Below, in pieces: positions 17,607 to 29,440 of a DNA stretch of 64,000 nucleotides. Under the pieces are notes generated by a model. That model did no database searches, was not told the origin of the DNA, and saw only the letters and a program-made list of their open reading frames with translations. This DNA comes from Dryocola clanedunensis_A. GTDB lineage: Bacteria > Pseudomonadota > Gammaproteobacteria > Enterobacterales > Enterobacteriaceae. The stretch lies in assembly GCA_038405435.1 (NCBI GenBank), contig JBBYHZ010000011.1; one strand, given 5' to 3'. Position 1 is the stretch's first letter. Each line of letters opens with the position of its first letter. The translations under genes and the position numbers were made by a program.

Positions 17607-18149
17607 ATGACCGCGTATTGGATCGCCCAGGGCGTGGGCGTACTCGCCTTTGCCGTCGGCATCACGACGTTCATCAACCGCGACGAGCGGCGCTTCAAGC
17701 TTCAGCTGGCAGGCTACAGCGCCATCATCGGGCTGCATTTCTTTCTTATGGGCGCTACCCCGGCGGGCTTCAGCGCCGAACTCAACGCCGTGCGCACCGT
17801 TATCTCGCTGCGAACCCGCAGCGTGTGGATCATGTCCCTGTTTATCGCGCTGACGCTGGGCCTCGGGCTTGCGAAGTTCACCCATCTGATGGAGCTGCTG
17901 CCGATTGTCGGCACCGTAGCCAGTACCTGGGCGCTGTTCCGCTGCAAAGGGCTTACCACCCGCTGCGTCATGTGGTGTTCCACGGCGTGCTGGGTGACGC
18001 ATAACTTCTGGCTGGGATCGATCGGCGGCACGCTCATTGAGGGCAGCTTTCTGATCATGAACGGGCTGAATATTATTCGGTTCTGGCGGATGCAGAAGCG
18101 GGGGATTGACCCGTTCCTTGTCGAGAAGAAAGTGCAGGAGCAGGAGTAA
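17607..18149 (+). CDS. ygjV: YgjV-family inner-membrane protein
   Basis: 180 aa with five to six hydrophobic segments, matching E. coli YgjV (MTAYWIAQGVGVLAFAVGIT, LLPIVGTVASTWALFRCKGL, IEGSFLIMNGLNIIRFWRMQ). The start at 17607 follows the alignment, with AAGGACAG just upstream; the longer frame from 17538 has no homology. It is 113 bp after uxaA and is convergent with sstT. Function unknown. Confidence 0.9.
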   Translation: MTAYWIAQGVGVLAFAVGITTFINRDERRFKLQLAGYSAIIGLHFFLMGATPAGFSAELNAVRTVISLRTRSVWIMSLFIALTLGLGLAKFTHLMELLPIVGTVASTWALFRCKGLTTRCVMWCSTACWVTHNFWLGSIGGTLIEGSFLIMNGLNIIRFWRMQKRGIDPFLVEKKVQEQE

Positions 18150-18174
18150 AAATCCCCGCCGTTGCCGACGGGGA
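18148..18174 (-). terminator. Terminator of sstT
   Basis: On the minus strand, TCCCCG...CGGGGA with an inner GTCGGCAACGGC segment is followed by TTTTT. It lies between the convergent genes ygjV and sstT. Confidence 0.8.
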
Positions 18175-18183
18175 GGGGAAGAG

Positions 18184-19428
18184 TTAACCGCGCAGCGGGT
18201 CTTTATTTGCCAGACGCGCATCTTCGGCCTGACAGGCCGCTGCGGTAAACAGCACGTCCGTCGAAGAGTTCAGCGCCGTTTCGGCAGAATCCTGCAGTAC
18301 GCCAATAATAAAGCCAACCGCGACCACCTGCATGGCGATCTCGTTCGGAATACCAAACATGCCGCACGCCAGCGGGATCAGCAGCAGTGAACCACCCGCC
18401 ACGCCGGACGCACCGCAGGCGCAAACCGCAGCCACTACGCTTAACAACAATGCCGTCGGCAAATCTACCGCCACGCCCAGCGTATGAACCGCAGCAAGCG
18501 TCAGCACGGTAATAGTAATAGCCGCACCGGCCATGTTGATAGTTGCACCCAGCGGAATCGACACGGAGTAGGTATCACGATCCAGATTCAGCTTCTCGCA
18601 GAGGTTCATATTCACCGGAATGTTCGCCGCAGAGCTGCGGGTAAAGAAGGCGTAAACGCCGCTCTCACGAAGGCAGGTCAATACCAGCGGATACGGGTTG
18701 CGGCGGATTTTGTACCAGACCAGCAGCGGGTTGACGATGAGCGCCACGCCCAGCATACAGCCAATCAGCACCAGCAGCAGCTGCGCATAACTCCACAGCG
18801 TGGCGAAACCGGTGGTGGCAAGGGTAGAGGCTACCAGGCCGAAAATACCAATCGGCGCGAAGCGGATGACCACCTTCACGATAAAGGTCACGGCGTTGGA
18901 AACGTCGTTAATCAGGTTTTTAGTGGTTTCGTTACCGTGGCGCAGCGCAAAGCCCAGCCCCACGGCCCACACCAGAATACCGATATAGTTAGCGTTCAGC
19001 AGCGCATCAATTGGGTTGGATACCATGCTCATCAGCAGGCCACGCAGAACTTCAACGATGCCTGACGGCGGCACGATATCCGTGGCACCAGTAGTCAGAT
19101 GCAGCGTTGAGGGGAAGATAAAGCTGACAACAACGGCGGTTAACGCGGCCGAGAAGGTGCCCAGCAGATAGAGGAACAAAATAGGGCGGATGCTGGTTTT
19201 CTGCCCGTGCTGGTGGTTAGCGATGGACGCCATAACCAGCATCAGAACCAGCACCGGGGCCACGGCTTTCAGCGCGCCGACGAACAGCGTACCCAGTAAG
19301 CCGGTGGCAATTGCCGCGTCTTTAGAAACCAGCGCCAGCGCGATACCCAGCACCAGTCCGACGAGAATTTGCTTAACCAGACTGCCCTGCGCCAGACGCC
19401 GGAGAAGTCCTGGAGATTGTGTTGCCAT
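18184..19428 (-). CDS. sstT: Sodium/serine-threonine symporter SstT
   Basis: 414 aa, the same length as E. coli SstT. A dicarboxylate/amino acid:cation symporter (DAACS) with about eight to nine transmembrane helices and two re-entrant loops. Family motifs are FFTRSSAANIPVNMNLCEKL, GATINMAGAAITITVLTLAA and AVCACGASGVAGGSLLLIP. It imports L-serine and L-threonine with Na+. It is a single-gene unit with its own terminator. Confidence 0.96.
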   Translation of the reverse strand: MATQSPGLLRRLAQGSLVKQILVGLVLGIALALVSKDAAIATGLLGTLFVGALKAVAPVLVLMLVMASIANHQHGQKTSIRPILFLYLLGTFSAALTAVVVSFIFPSTLHLTTGATDIVPPSGIVEVLRGLLMSMVSNPIDALLNANYIGILVWAVGLGFALRHGNETTKNLINDVSNAVTFIVKVVIRFAPIGIFGLVASTLATTGFATLWSYAQLLLVLIGCMLGVALIVNPLLVWYKIRRNPYPLVLTCLRESGVYAFFTRSSAANIPVNMNLCEKLNLDRDTYSVSIPLGATINMAGAAITITVLTLAAVHTLGVAVDLPTALLLSVVAAVCACGASGVAGGSLLLIPLACGMFGIPNEIAMQVVAVGFIIGVLQDSAETALNSSTDVLFTAAACQAEDARLANKDPLRG

Positions 19429-19631
19429 GTCTTACCTTCCTGTTGTGTGTCGTCCCATCCTGAATCCGTACTCTGAGGCACCTGTATGATCGGATGTAAT
19501 AAAGTATGTTTGCCTGGTCGAGTATAAGGAAAAGCGGCGGGTCAGGAAGTGTTTATCACTAAAAACTTAGCGGTCATTCAGGTTTTATAACTATTACGTA
19601 ACAATATTGTGACATTGTCGGCAGTTGTCAA

Positions 19632-19713
19632 AAATGGCGGATGACGCATTCGCTTATCCGCCCTACGTCACCAGATGGTTTTGTAGTTCGGATAAACGCA
19701 GCGCCATCCGACA
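19632..19713. repeat. REP/BIME-like palindromic repeat, alx-sstT interval
   Basis: Two consecutive imperfect palindromes: GGCGGATGACGC...GCTTATCCGCC and TCGGATAAACGC...GCGCCATCCGA. They are separated by TACGTCACCAGATGG. This is the usual two-arm organisation of enterobacterial REP/BIME elements, close to the alx stop codon. Confidence 0.75.
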
Positions 19714-19716
19714 AGT

Positions 19717-20685
19717 TTACTTAGCCAGTTTCTTCTGGTCATTCCGGTAGTTAACCACCGAGTTAATAATCAGCGTCAGCGCCAGAATACCGCCCACCAC
19801 GCCCAGCGAAATCGCAATCGGGATATGGTAGAAGTCGACAATCAGCATCTTCACGCCGATAAACACCAGGATAATCGACAGGCCGTACTTCAGCATCGAG
19901 AAGCGCTCAGCCACGCCCGCCAGCAGGAAGTACATGGCGCGCAGGCCCAGAATCGCGAACAGGTTAGAGGTCAGCACGATGAACGGATCGGTGGTCACGG
20001 CGAAGATAGCCGGAATACTGTCGACCGCGAAAATCACGTCGCTCAGTTCAACCAGAATCAGGACCAGCAGCAGCGGCGTGGCAAACAACAGGCCGTTCTT
20101 GCGCACGAAGAAATGCTCGCCTTCGATTTTGTCCGTCATACGCAGATGGCCGCGCAGCCAGCGCACCAGCGGTTTGTCGCCAATGCCCGCCTCATCCTCT
20201 TTCGCCAGCGCCATTTTGATACCGGTGAACAGCAGGAACGCGCCGAAGACGTACAGCAGCCATTCGAACTGGGTGATTAGCCAGCTGCCCGTGAAGATCA
20301 TAATGGTACGCAGCACAATCGCACCCAGCACGCCGTAAACCAGCACACGGCGCTGCAAAGCGGCAGGCACGGAGAAGTAGCTGAACAGCATCAGCCACAC
20401 GAAGACGTTATCCACCGCCAGCGCTTTTTCAATCAGGTAGCCGGTGAGGAAGGCAAGGGCCTGGGTATCCGCCACTTCGCGCCCGGAGGTGCCGGTGAGG
20501 TACCACCAGAAAGCGGCGTTAAACAGCAAAGAGAGTGAAACCCACACCAGTGACCAGGCCGCAGCCTGCTTCATGGACATGGTGTGCGAGCCTTTCCGCC
20601 CCTGCAGCAGCAGGTCGATTGCCAGCATGATGACGACGACGACGGCGAAACCGCCCCACAGCAATGGTGTGCCGACACTATTCAT
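19717..20685 (-). CDS. alx: TerC-family membrane protein Alx, manganese-linked
   Basis: 322-aa TerC/Alx protein with seven to nine transmembrane helices. Conserved acidic membrane motifs are EKALAVDNVFVWLM, LVELSDVIFAVDSIPAI and TSNLFAILGLRAMYFLL. E. coli Alx is induced at alkaline pH and by manganese and is implicated in Mn2+ export. The start at 20685 (MNSVGTPLLW) agrees with E. coli; upstream in-frame codons belong to the riboswitch leader. Confidence 0.94.
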   Translation of the reverse strand: MNSVGTPLLWGGFAVVVVIMLAIDLLLQGRKGSHTMSMKQAAAWSLVWVSLSLLFNAAFWWYLTGTSGREVADTQALAFLTGYLIEKALAVDNVFVWLMLFSYFSVPAALQRRVLVYGVLGAIVLRTIMIFTGSWLITQFEWLLYVFGAFLLFTGIKMALAKEDEAGIGDKPLVRWLRGHLRMTDKIEGEHFFVRKNGLLFATPLLLVLILVELSDVIFAVDSIPAIFAVTTDPFIVLTSNLFAILGLRAMYFLLAGVAERFSMLKYGLSIILVFIGVKMLIVDFYHIPIAISLGVVGGILALTLIINSVVNYRNDQKKLAK

Positions 20686-20699
20686 AAAAGTGATTCCTT

Positions 20700-20897
20700 G
20701 AAAAACAAAAACGGCCAACGTCGGAAGACGCCAGCCGCTAATGCTTGCAACAGGGATCTCGCCTTCCGGCAAGGTCTCACTTACAACGCGGAATAGCCTT
20801 TTCGATAAAAAGCCATTCGCATTGCCCGGTAACCGGGTGCTTTCGCACCGTAATGACGATTAACCGGCAATGAAGTTACTCCCCTTTGCGAGTAACA
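20700..20897 (-). ncRNA. yybP-ykoY manganese riboswitch / pH-responsive element (PRE, SraF) of alx
   Basis: The leader on the minus strand begins with GTTACTCGCAAAGGGGAGTA, which carries the conserved GGGGAGTA core, and contains the TGCGAAAGCACCCGGTTACC and GAGACCTTGCCGGAAGGCGA arms seen in the E. coli PRE. Near the 3' end an almost perfect hairpin (GGCTGGCGTC-TTCC-GACGTTGGCC, about 20712-20737) is followed by a T-run, forming the intrinsic terminator. Mn2+ binding and high pH favour the antiterminated, translatable form. Edges are approximate. Confidence 0.93.
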
Positions 20898-20953
20898 AAA
20901 TATTACGAACCATTACTCCGGTCAATATCATGCTACCCCTGTTTTACACAGCT

Positions 20954-21952
20954 TTACGCCGTGACGGACGCCGGGACGTCGTCTGCCGGGAACTTCACCC
21001 CGGTCTGCGCCCGGATTTCTGTGGCTAACGCAGAAGTGATGCGCGAGGTCACAAGTCCTGGGTGATTCACTTCGTTTGCCGTCACCAGACGGGCGAACGT
21101 TTCGGCCTCGTAAAGCATAGTATTGATGTGCTGCGGCTGCGACAGATCCTGCGGCTTGCCGCCGCGCGGCACGAAGGTAATGCGCTGGCATTCGGAGATT
21201 TTATCGATAACCAGCGAACCCTCTTCGCCCTGAATTTCGCTCGGGATCGCCGAATCGCTGACCTTAGAGTGCAGCAGGTTCACGTCAAAATCGCCGTAGT
21301 TCATCTGCACGGAACCGTGAGCGTCAACGCCGCTCTCCAGCAGGCTTGCGGTGGCGCTCACCGAGTGCGGCTGGCCCCACAGCGCTACGGCGGAGGCCAG
21401 CACGTAAAAGCCGATATCCATAATCGAGCCGTTCGACCATGCCGGATTAAAGGTGTTGGGGTTCTCGCCGTCCAGATAACGCTGGTAGCGGGAGGAATAC
21501 TGGCAGTAGTTGAGCAGCACTTTGCGAACTTTGCCCACTTTCGGCAGCGCCTGTTGCAGCGCGATAAAGTTCGGCAGGCTGGCGGTTTTAAAGGCTTCGA
21601 AAAGGACGACCTGATTTTCGCGCGCGCAGGCTATGGCCGCCTCCACCTCACGAATGTTAGACGCGAGCGGCTTTTCGCAAATGACATGCTTTTTGTTGCT
21701 TAAGAAGAGAATGCTTTGCGGCGCGTGCAGGGCGTTCGGGCTGGCGATATAAACCGCATCAATAGCATCGCTTTTTGCCATCGCCTCCAGATCGGTAAAC
21801 AGATGCTCCACCATATAGTCATTGGCAAAGGCCTGGGCCTGTTCGAGGGTGCGGGAGTAAACGGCGGTGAGCTTGTAGTGGCCACTTTCGTGGGCGGCAT
21901 CGACGAACTGACGGGTGATCCAGTTAGTTCCAACCACGGCGAATCTGATCAT
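20954..21952 (-). CDS. ygjR: Gfo/Idh/MocA-family NAD(P)-dependent oxidoreductase YgjR
   Basis: 332 aa. The N-terminal Rossmann fold FAVVGTNWITRQFVDAA (an atypical GxxWIT dinucleotide loop shared with YgjR) precedes the CEKPLASN motif at about residue 92, with Lys-Pro typical of the family. The C-terminal GFO/IDH/MocA beta domain holds the substrate site. The substrate is unknown, probably a sugar or cyclitol. It is monocistronic between alx and the REP repeat upstream of ygjP. Confidence 0.9.
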   Translation of the reverse strand: MIRFAVVGTNWITRQFVDAAHESGHYKLTAVYSRTLEQAQAFANDYMVEHLFTDLEAMAKSDAIDAVYIASPNALHAPQSILFLSNKKHVICEKPLASNIREVEAAIACARENQVVLFEAFKTASLPNFIALQQALPKVGKVRKVLLNYCQYSSRYQRYLDGENPNTFNPAWSNGSIMDIGFYVLASAVALWGQPHSVSATASLLESGVDAHGSVQMNYGDFDVNLLHSKVSDSAIPSEIQGEEGSLVIDKISECQRITFVPRGGKPQDLSQPQHINTMLYEAETFARLVTANEVNHPGLVTSRITSALATEIRAQTGVKFPADDVPASVTA

Positions 21953-22029
21953 GAGCGTTGTTATCTCCGAATTAACCAGCCGTTACTATAGGCTTTGGAG
22001 GGGGGATCAAAGCAAGCGCCATTCTCTAT

Positions 22030-22125
22030 TATGGTGTCGGATTTGTCGGATGGCGCTGGCGCTTATCCGACTTACGGGCCGGTTTTGTAGGGTGGATAAG
22101 CGGCAGTGTCATCCACCGGATCCTT
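22030..22125. repeat. REP/BIME-like repeat between ygjR and ygjP
   Basis: Two palindromic units: TGTCGGATGGCGCTGGCGCT followed by TATCCGAC, and GTGGATAAGCGGCAG followed by TGTCATCCAC. They are joined by TTACGGGCCGGTTTTGTAGG. The same GTAGGGTGG phrase recurs at 30.6 kb, which supports a dispersed family. Confidence 0.75.
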
Positions 22126-22612
22126 TAAGCGCCATCTCGGTCAACCACAGGCGCGTATCAAACTCGAGCTGGTGGTACTGCGGTTCCATATGGCAGCACA
22201 GCGAATAAAACTGCTTGTTGTGATCCTTCTCTTTCAGGTGCGCCAGTTCATGCACCACGATCATCCGCAGAAACGCTTCGGGCGCCTGGCGGAACACCGT
22301 CGCCACGCGAATCTCGGCTTTCGCTTTGAGCTTGCCGCCCTGCACGCGGGAAATGGCGGTATGTAACCCCAGCGCATTATTCAGGACGTGAATTTTATTG
22401 TCGTAGGCGACCTTATTGATCGGCGGCGCGTTGCGCAGGTACTGACTTTTCAAATCCTGGGTATAGGCATAGAGCGCTTTGTCGGTGGCGATGTTGTGGC
22501 TCTGCGGGTAGCGCTTTTGCAGCACTTCACCGAGACGTTGCTCCGCAATCAGCGTACGAACCTGGGCGAGCAGGTGCTCGGGGTAGCCGCTTAAGTAAGT
22601 CAGTTCACTCAT
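22109..22612 (-). CDS. ygjP: YgjP-type (DUF45) metallopeptidase-like protein
   Basis: 167 aa (E. coli YgjP is of the same length) with the zincin motif VVHELAHLKEKDHNKQF at about residues 119-135; the two His and the Glu are intact. E. coli YgjP is a small zinc-dependent putative peptidase of undetermined substrate. It diverges from rlmG, with starts 84 bp apart. A second DUF45 protein of a different subgroup is encoded in the island's restriction operon. Confidence 0.9.
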   Translation of the reverse strand: MSELTYLSGYPEHLLAQVRTLIAEQRLGEVLQKRYPQSHNIATDKALYAYTQDLKSQYLRNAPPINKVAYDNKIHVLNNALGLHTAISRVQGGKLKAKAEIRVATVFRQAPEAFLRMIVVHELAHLKEKDHNKQFYSLCCHMEPQYHQLEFDTRLWLTEMALKGSGG

Positions 22613-22696
22613 TCACACGCTCTTCGGAAGGAAAAAAGGGTATACTCACGCCCCCATTCAGGGGATCACACCAAATTTTACCATCCAGGAGGGCCG

Positions 22697-25899
<3,203 letters not shown>

Positions 25900-25984
25900 T
25901 TAGCCTGACGTGCCGGGAATGGAAAAAAGCGATCCGGCGATTGTGACGGGATTCAAAGAACGAATGAGTGGGGGCAGGTCGGTG

Positions 25985-26085
25985 ACGCCTTCCCCCTCAC
26001 CCTAACCCTCTCCCCGGAGGGGCGAGGGGACTGGATCGAGCCGCTCACCCTAAGGCGAGGGGACTGGAACGAGTGCAGAATGAGG
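25985..26085. repeat. Palindromic intergenic repeat at the fadH / yjgR junction
   Basis: A CCCTCACCCTAACCCTCTCC unit, with CTCTCCCCGGAGGGGCGAGG forming a hairpin, is followed by GGGACTGGATCGAG. A second, shortened copy (CTCACCCTAAGGCGAGGGGA) continues to CTGGAACGAG. Such CTCTCCCC..GGGGAGAG-type units are frequent in Enterobacter and Klebsiella intergenic DNA. The repeat marks the position where the gene order switches from the ygj region to the leuX region. Confidence 0.75.
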
Positions 26086-26102
26086 GCATTCCGCACGCAA
26101 AA

Positions 26103-27605
26103 TTAACGCTTCCGGCCGCCCATAATGCTGCCGAGCACGCCGCGGATAATCTGGTTGGTGACCTGACGGGCGGCGCTCTTCGCCATGGTCTGCACCACGC
26201 CGTCTTTCTTGCCGCCGCGCGGACCGGTGGTGCCGAAGAGAATGTCTTTCAGCCCGCCGAGAATGCCGTCGTCCACCGCAACCGCTGCGCCTTTCGCCGG
26301 AGGGGCGTCCTGCTTTTCACCCGCCGCCTGAACGCCTTTTTGCAGACGTTCATAGGCCGACTCCCTGTCCACCGTCTCGTCGTACTTCCCGTACAGCGGC
26401 GAGTGGTTCAGCAGGCCGTTACGCTCGTCGTCCGTCACCGGCCCCATGCGCGAGCAGGGCGCAATAACCATGGCGCGCTCGACCATCGTCGGGCTGCCTT
26501 TCTCATCGAGGAAGGAGACCAGCGCTTCGCCGGTGCCCAGTTCCTGAATCGCTTTTTCAGTGTCGAACGCCGGGTTTGCCCGCATGGTCTGCGCGGCGGT
26601 CTTAACGGCCTTCTGATCTTTTGGCGTAAAGGCGCGCAGGGCATGCTGCACGCGGTTACCCAGCTGGCCGAGCACCGTATCCGGGATATCCGACGGGTTC
26701 TGGGAAACGAAGTAAACGCCCACGCCTTTGGAGCGGATCAGGCGGATAACCTGCTCGATTTTGTCCAGCAGCACCTGTGGAGCATCGTTAAACAGCAGGT
26801 GGGCCTCATCAAAGAAGAACACCAGCTTAGGTTTGTCCTGGTCGCCCGCTTCCGGCAGCTGTTCGTAAACCTCCGAAAGCATCCACAGCAGGCTTGCGGC
26901 ATAGAGCTTCGGCATCTGGTAAAGCTTCTCTGCCGAAAGGATATTAATGATGCCTTTGCCGCTGGCATCGGTGCGCATCCAGTCTTTAATATTCAGCATC
27001 GGCTCGCCGAAGAAGTATTCCGCCCCCTGCTGCTCAAGCTGGAGCAGCCCGCGCTGGATGGCCCCCACGGAGGCGCTGCTGATGTTGCCGTACTGGTTCT
27101 GGAAGGATTTCGCGTTGTCGCCGATGTACTGCGTGGCGGCGCGCAGATCTTTGAAGTCCAGCAGCAGCAGGCCCTGGTCGTCCGCGATGCGGAAGATGAT
27201 TTGCAGCACGCCGGACTGCACGTCGTTCAGATTAAGCAGGCGGGAAAGCAACAGCGGCCCCAGGTCCGACACCGTTGCACGCACGGGGTGGCCTTTCTCA
27301 CCGAAGATGTCCCACAGCACCACCGGGTTGCCGTGCGGCGACCAGCCCGTAGCACCAATTTTATTGAGCCTGGCGAGCAGCTTTTCTGACTCCGCGCCCT
27401 CTTCGGCAACGCCGGTCAGATCGCCTTTTACGTCTGCCATGAATACCGGCACGCCGATTTCAGAGAAGGATTCCGCCAGCTTTTGCAGCGTAACGGTCTT
27501 ACCCGTGCCGGTTGCGCCGGTGATCAGCCCATGGCGGTTGGCCATATTCGGCAGCAGGCTAAGTTCAGTTTCTGTGGTGCGGGCAATCAGCAGTGGCGCG
27601 GTCAT
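26103..27605 (-). CDS. yjgR: DUF853 (HerA-like) ATPase YjgR
   Basis: 500 aa, similar to E. coli YjgR. Walker A is TGATGTGKTVTLQK at about residue 30, Walker B is VFFFDEAHLLF near residue 270, and the FTPKDQKAV segment and a Gly-rich basic C-terminus (GSIMGGRKR) are typical. It is related to the HerA/FtsK translocases but has no demonstrated function. In K-12 it lies beside lptG and close to leuX; here its downstream neighbour is fadH. Confidence 0.92.
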   Translation of the reverse strand: MTAPLLIARTTETELSLLPNMANRHGLITGATGTGKTVTLQKLAESFSEIGVPVFMADVKGDLTGVAEEGAESEKLLARLNKIGATGWSPHGNPVVLWDIFGEKGHPVRATVSDLGPLLLSRLLNLNDVQSGVLQIIFRIADDQGLLLLDFKDLRAATQYIGDNAKSFQNQYGNISSASVGAIQRGLLQLEQQGAEYFFGEPMLNIKDWMRTDASGKGIINILSAEKLYQMPKLYAASLLWMLSEVYEQLPEAGDQDKPKLVFFFDEAHLLFNDAPQVLLDKIEQVIRLIRSKGVGVYFVSQNPSDIPDTVLGQLGNRVQHALRAFTPKDQKAVKTAAQTMRANPAFDTEKAIQELGTGEALVSFLDEKGSPTMVERAMVIAPCSRMGPVTDDERNGLLNHSPLYGKYDETVDRESAYERLQKGVQAAGEKQDAPPAKGAAVAVDDGILGGLKDILFGTTGPRGGKKDGVVQTMAKSAARQVTNQIIRGVLGSIMGGRKR

Positions 27606-27739
27606 TTGTCGTTTCCCTCAGGTATTTTCCATAAGCATAGCAAGCAGATAAATTACGTCATCAGCATATTCCCATGTTTGCGGCAGCCCTCGAAGGAAGA
27701 ACTATGCTTTGCATACGTTTTTCAGATTCTAAGGAACCT

Positions 27740-29377
27740 ATGTCCAGATTCTTCTATAACGACCGCAAACAGCTGGTCAACGACGCCATTGAAGGCGTTA
27801 TCATCAGTTCCCGATTCCGCAATCTGACGCGCCTGGATATCGACCCCGCCATCCGCGTGGTCGTCCGCAACGACTGGGACAAAAGCAAAGTGGCGATTAT
27901 TTCCGGCGGCGGCTCCGGCCATGAACCGGCGCACGTCGGCTTTGTAGGCAAAGGAATGCTCACCGCTGCGGTATGCGGTGACCTGTTCGCCTCGCCGAGC
28001 GTGGACGCGGTGCTGAATGCGATTGTGGCGGTAACCGGCGACCGGGGCTGCCTGCTGATCGTCAAAAACTACACCGGCGACCGCCTGAACTTCGGCCTCG
28101 CGGCGGAGAAGGCGAAAAAGCACGGCCTGAAGGTCGAGATGGTGATTGTCGGCGACGATATCTCGCTGCCGGATAACAAACAGCCGCGCGGCATCGCCGG
28201 AACGGCGCTGGTGCATAAAATTGCGGGCTACGCCGCAGAAAAGGGCAAGTCCCTCAGCGACGTTAAAGCCATTGCGCAGGAAGCCTGCGACAGCATCGCC
28301 AGCATCGGCGTGGCCATGCAGACCTGTAACCTGCCGGGCAGCGACGAAGAAGAAGGGCGTATTAAAGGCGGCCACGTCGAGCTGGGGCTGGGCATCCACG
28401 GGGAGCCGGGGGCCAGCACGGTCGACACGCAGAACAGCAAAGAGATTATCGCCGCGCTGGTGAAGCCGCTGCGTAAAAAGACGGGCAAAGAGGCGAAGCT
28501 GGCGGTGCTGGTCAACAACCTGGGCGGCGTGTCGTCGCTGGAGATGGCGCTGCTGACCAAAGAGCTGGCGTACTCGGCGCTGAAAGATCAGCTGGAGTAC
28601 CTGATTGGCCCCGCGCCGCTGGTGAGCGCGCTGGACATGAAAGGCTTCTCTCTTTCGGCCATCGTGCTGAACGACAAATTTATCAAAGCGTTGCAGGCGG
28701 ACGTGGAGACGGCGGGCTGGCAGCCGCTGGTTAAACTCCAGAGCATGCCGCTGCAAAAACATAAGGTGCTCAGCAAAAGCGGGCAGCCGAAAGCCTCTGA
28801 AAATGCAGCCGTGAAGGCGCTGGTGGCGAGCGTAACCAAAACGCTTATCGACCAGGAGAGCCACCTGAACGCGCTGGATGCGAAGGTGGGCGACGGCGAC
28901 ACGGGTTCGACGTTTGCGGAAGGGGCGCGCGATATCGCGCACTTGAACGACAAGGGCAAACTGCCGCTGAACGACACGGCGGCGCTGCTGGAGCTGGTGG
29001 GTGAACGGCTGGCAACGGTGATGGGCGGCTCGAGCGGCGTGCTGATGTCCATCTTCTTCACCGCCGCCGGGCAGAAGGTGAGCGAGAAAAAACCGCTGCC
29101 GGAGTCCTTACTGTTCGGGCTTGCGCAGATGAAGCGCTACGGTGGGGCAGAGCTGGGCGACAGAACGTTAATCGACGCGTTACAACCCGCGCTGGAAGCC
29201 TTGCAAAGCAAAGACCTGAAGGCCGCCGCGAAGGCCGCAGAAAAAGGTGCGGATGACACCGCGAAGATGCAAAAGGCGCATGCGGGTCGCTCGTCGTACG
29301 TGAACAGCGGCAACCTGAACGGTGTGAAAGACCCCGGTGCGGTTGCCGTGGCCGAAGTCTTTAAAAATCTGGTCTGA
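27740..29377 (+). CDS. dhaK: ATP-dependent dihydroxyacetone kinase, single-chain DhaK-DhaL type
   Basis: 545 aa. The N-terminal DhaK domain (about 1-330) has GGGSGHEPAHVGFVGKGM and the substrate-binding His in LGLGIHGEPGAS. The C-terminal DhaL nucleotide domain has LDAKVGDGDTGSTFAEGA and VMGGSSGVLMS. This is the Citrobacter-type kinase that uses ATP directly rather than the PTS-dependent three-subunit E. coli enzyme. The start at 27740 is preceded by AAGGAACCT; the longer frame from 27674 lacks homology. It is single, upstream of convergent ahr, in the position of the K-12 idn genes. Confidence 0.94.
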   Translation: MSRFFYNDRKQLVNDAIEGVIISSRFRNLTRLDIDPAIRVVVRNDWDKSKVAIISGGGSGHEPAHVGFVGKGMLTAAVCGDLFASPSVDAVLNAIVAVTGDRGCLLIVKNYTGDRLNFGLAAEKAKKHGLKVEMVIVGDDISLPDNKQPRGIAGTALVHKIAGYAAEKGKSLSDVKAIAQEACDSIASIGVAMQTCNLPGSDEEEGRIKGGHVELGLGIHGEPGASTVDTQNSKEIIAALVKPLRKKTGKEAKLAVLVNNLGGVSSLEMALLTKELAYSALKDQLEYLIGPAPLVSALDMKGFSLSAIVLNDKFIKALQADVETAGWQPLVKLQSMPLQKHKVLSKSGQPKASENAAVKALVASVTKTLIDQESHLNALDAKVGDGDTGSTFAEGARDIAHLNDKGKLPLNDTAALLELVGERLATVMGGSSGVLMSIFFTAAGQKVSEKKPLPESLLFGLAQMKRYGGAELGDRTLIDALQPALEALQSKDLKAAAKAAEKGADDTAKMQKAHAGRSSYVNSGNLNGVKDPGAVAVAEVFKNLV

Positions 29378-29408
29378 TAAGCGAAGCGCCATCCGGCGAA
29401 TATCCCCA

Positions 29409-29433
29409 TAAAAAAGGCCCCTTATCGGGGCCT
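29409..29433 (-). terminator. Terminator of ahr
   Basis: On the minus strand, AGGCCCC-GATAA-GGGGCCT forms a 7-bp stem followed by T residues, immediately after the ahr stop and between convergent genes. Confidence 0.9.
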
Positions 29434-29440
29434 CATCGCA

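Noticed and set aside
26073..27389. 438-codon plus-strand frame opposite yjgR
   Set aside because: Antisense to the complete yjgR; no recognisable domain.
27722..28942. 406-codon minus-strand frame opposite the dihydroxyacetone kinase gene
   Set aside because: Antisense to intact kinase domains; no ribosome site or family match.
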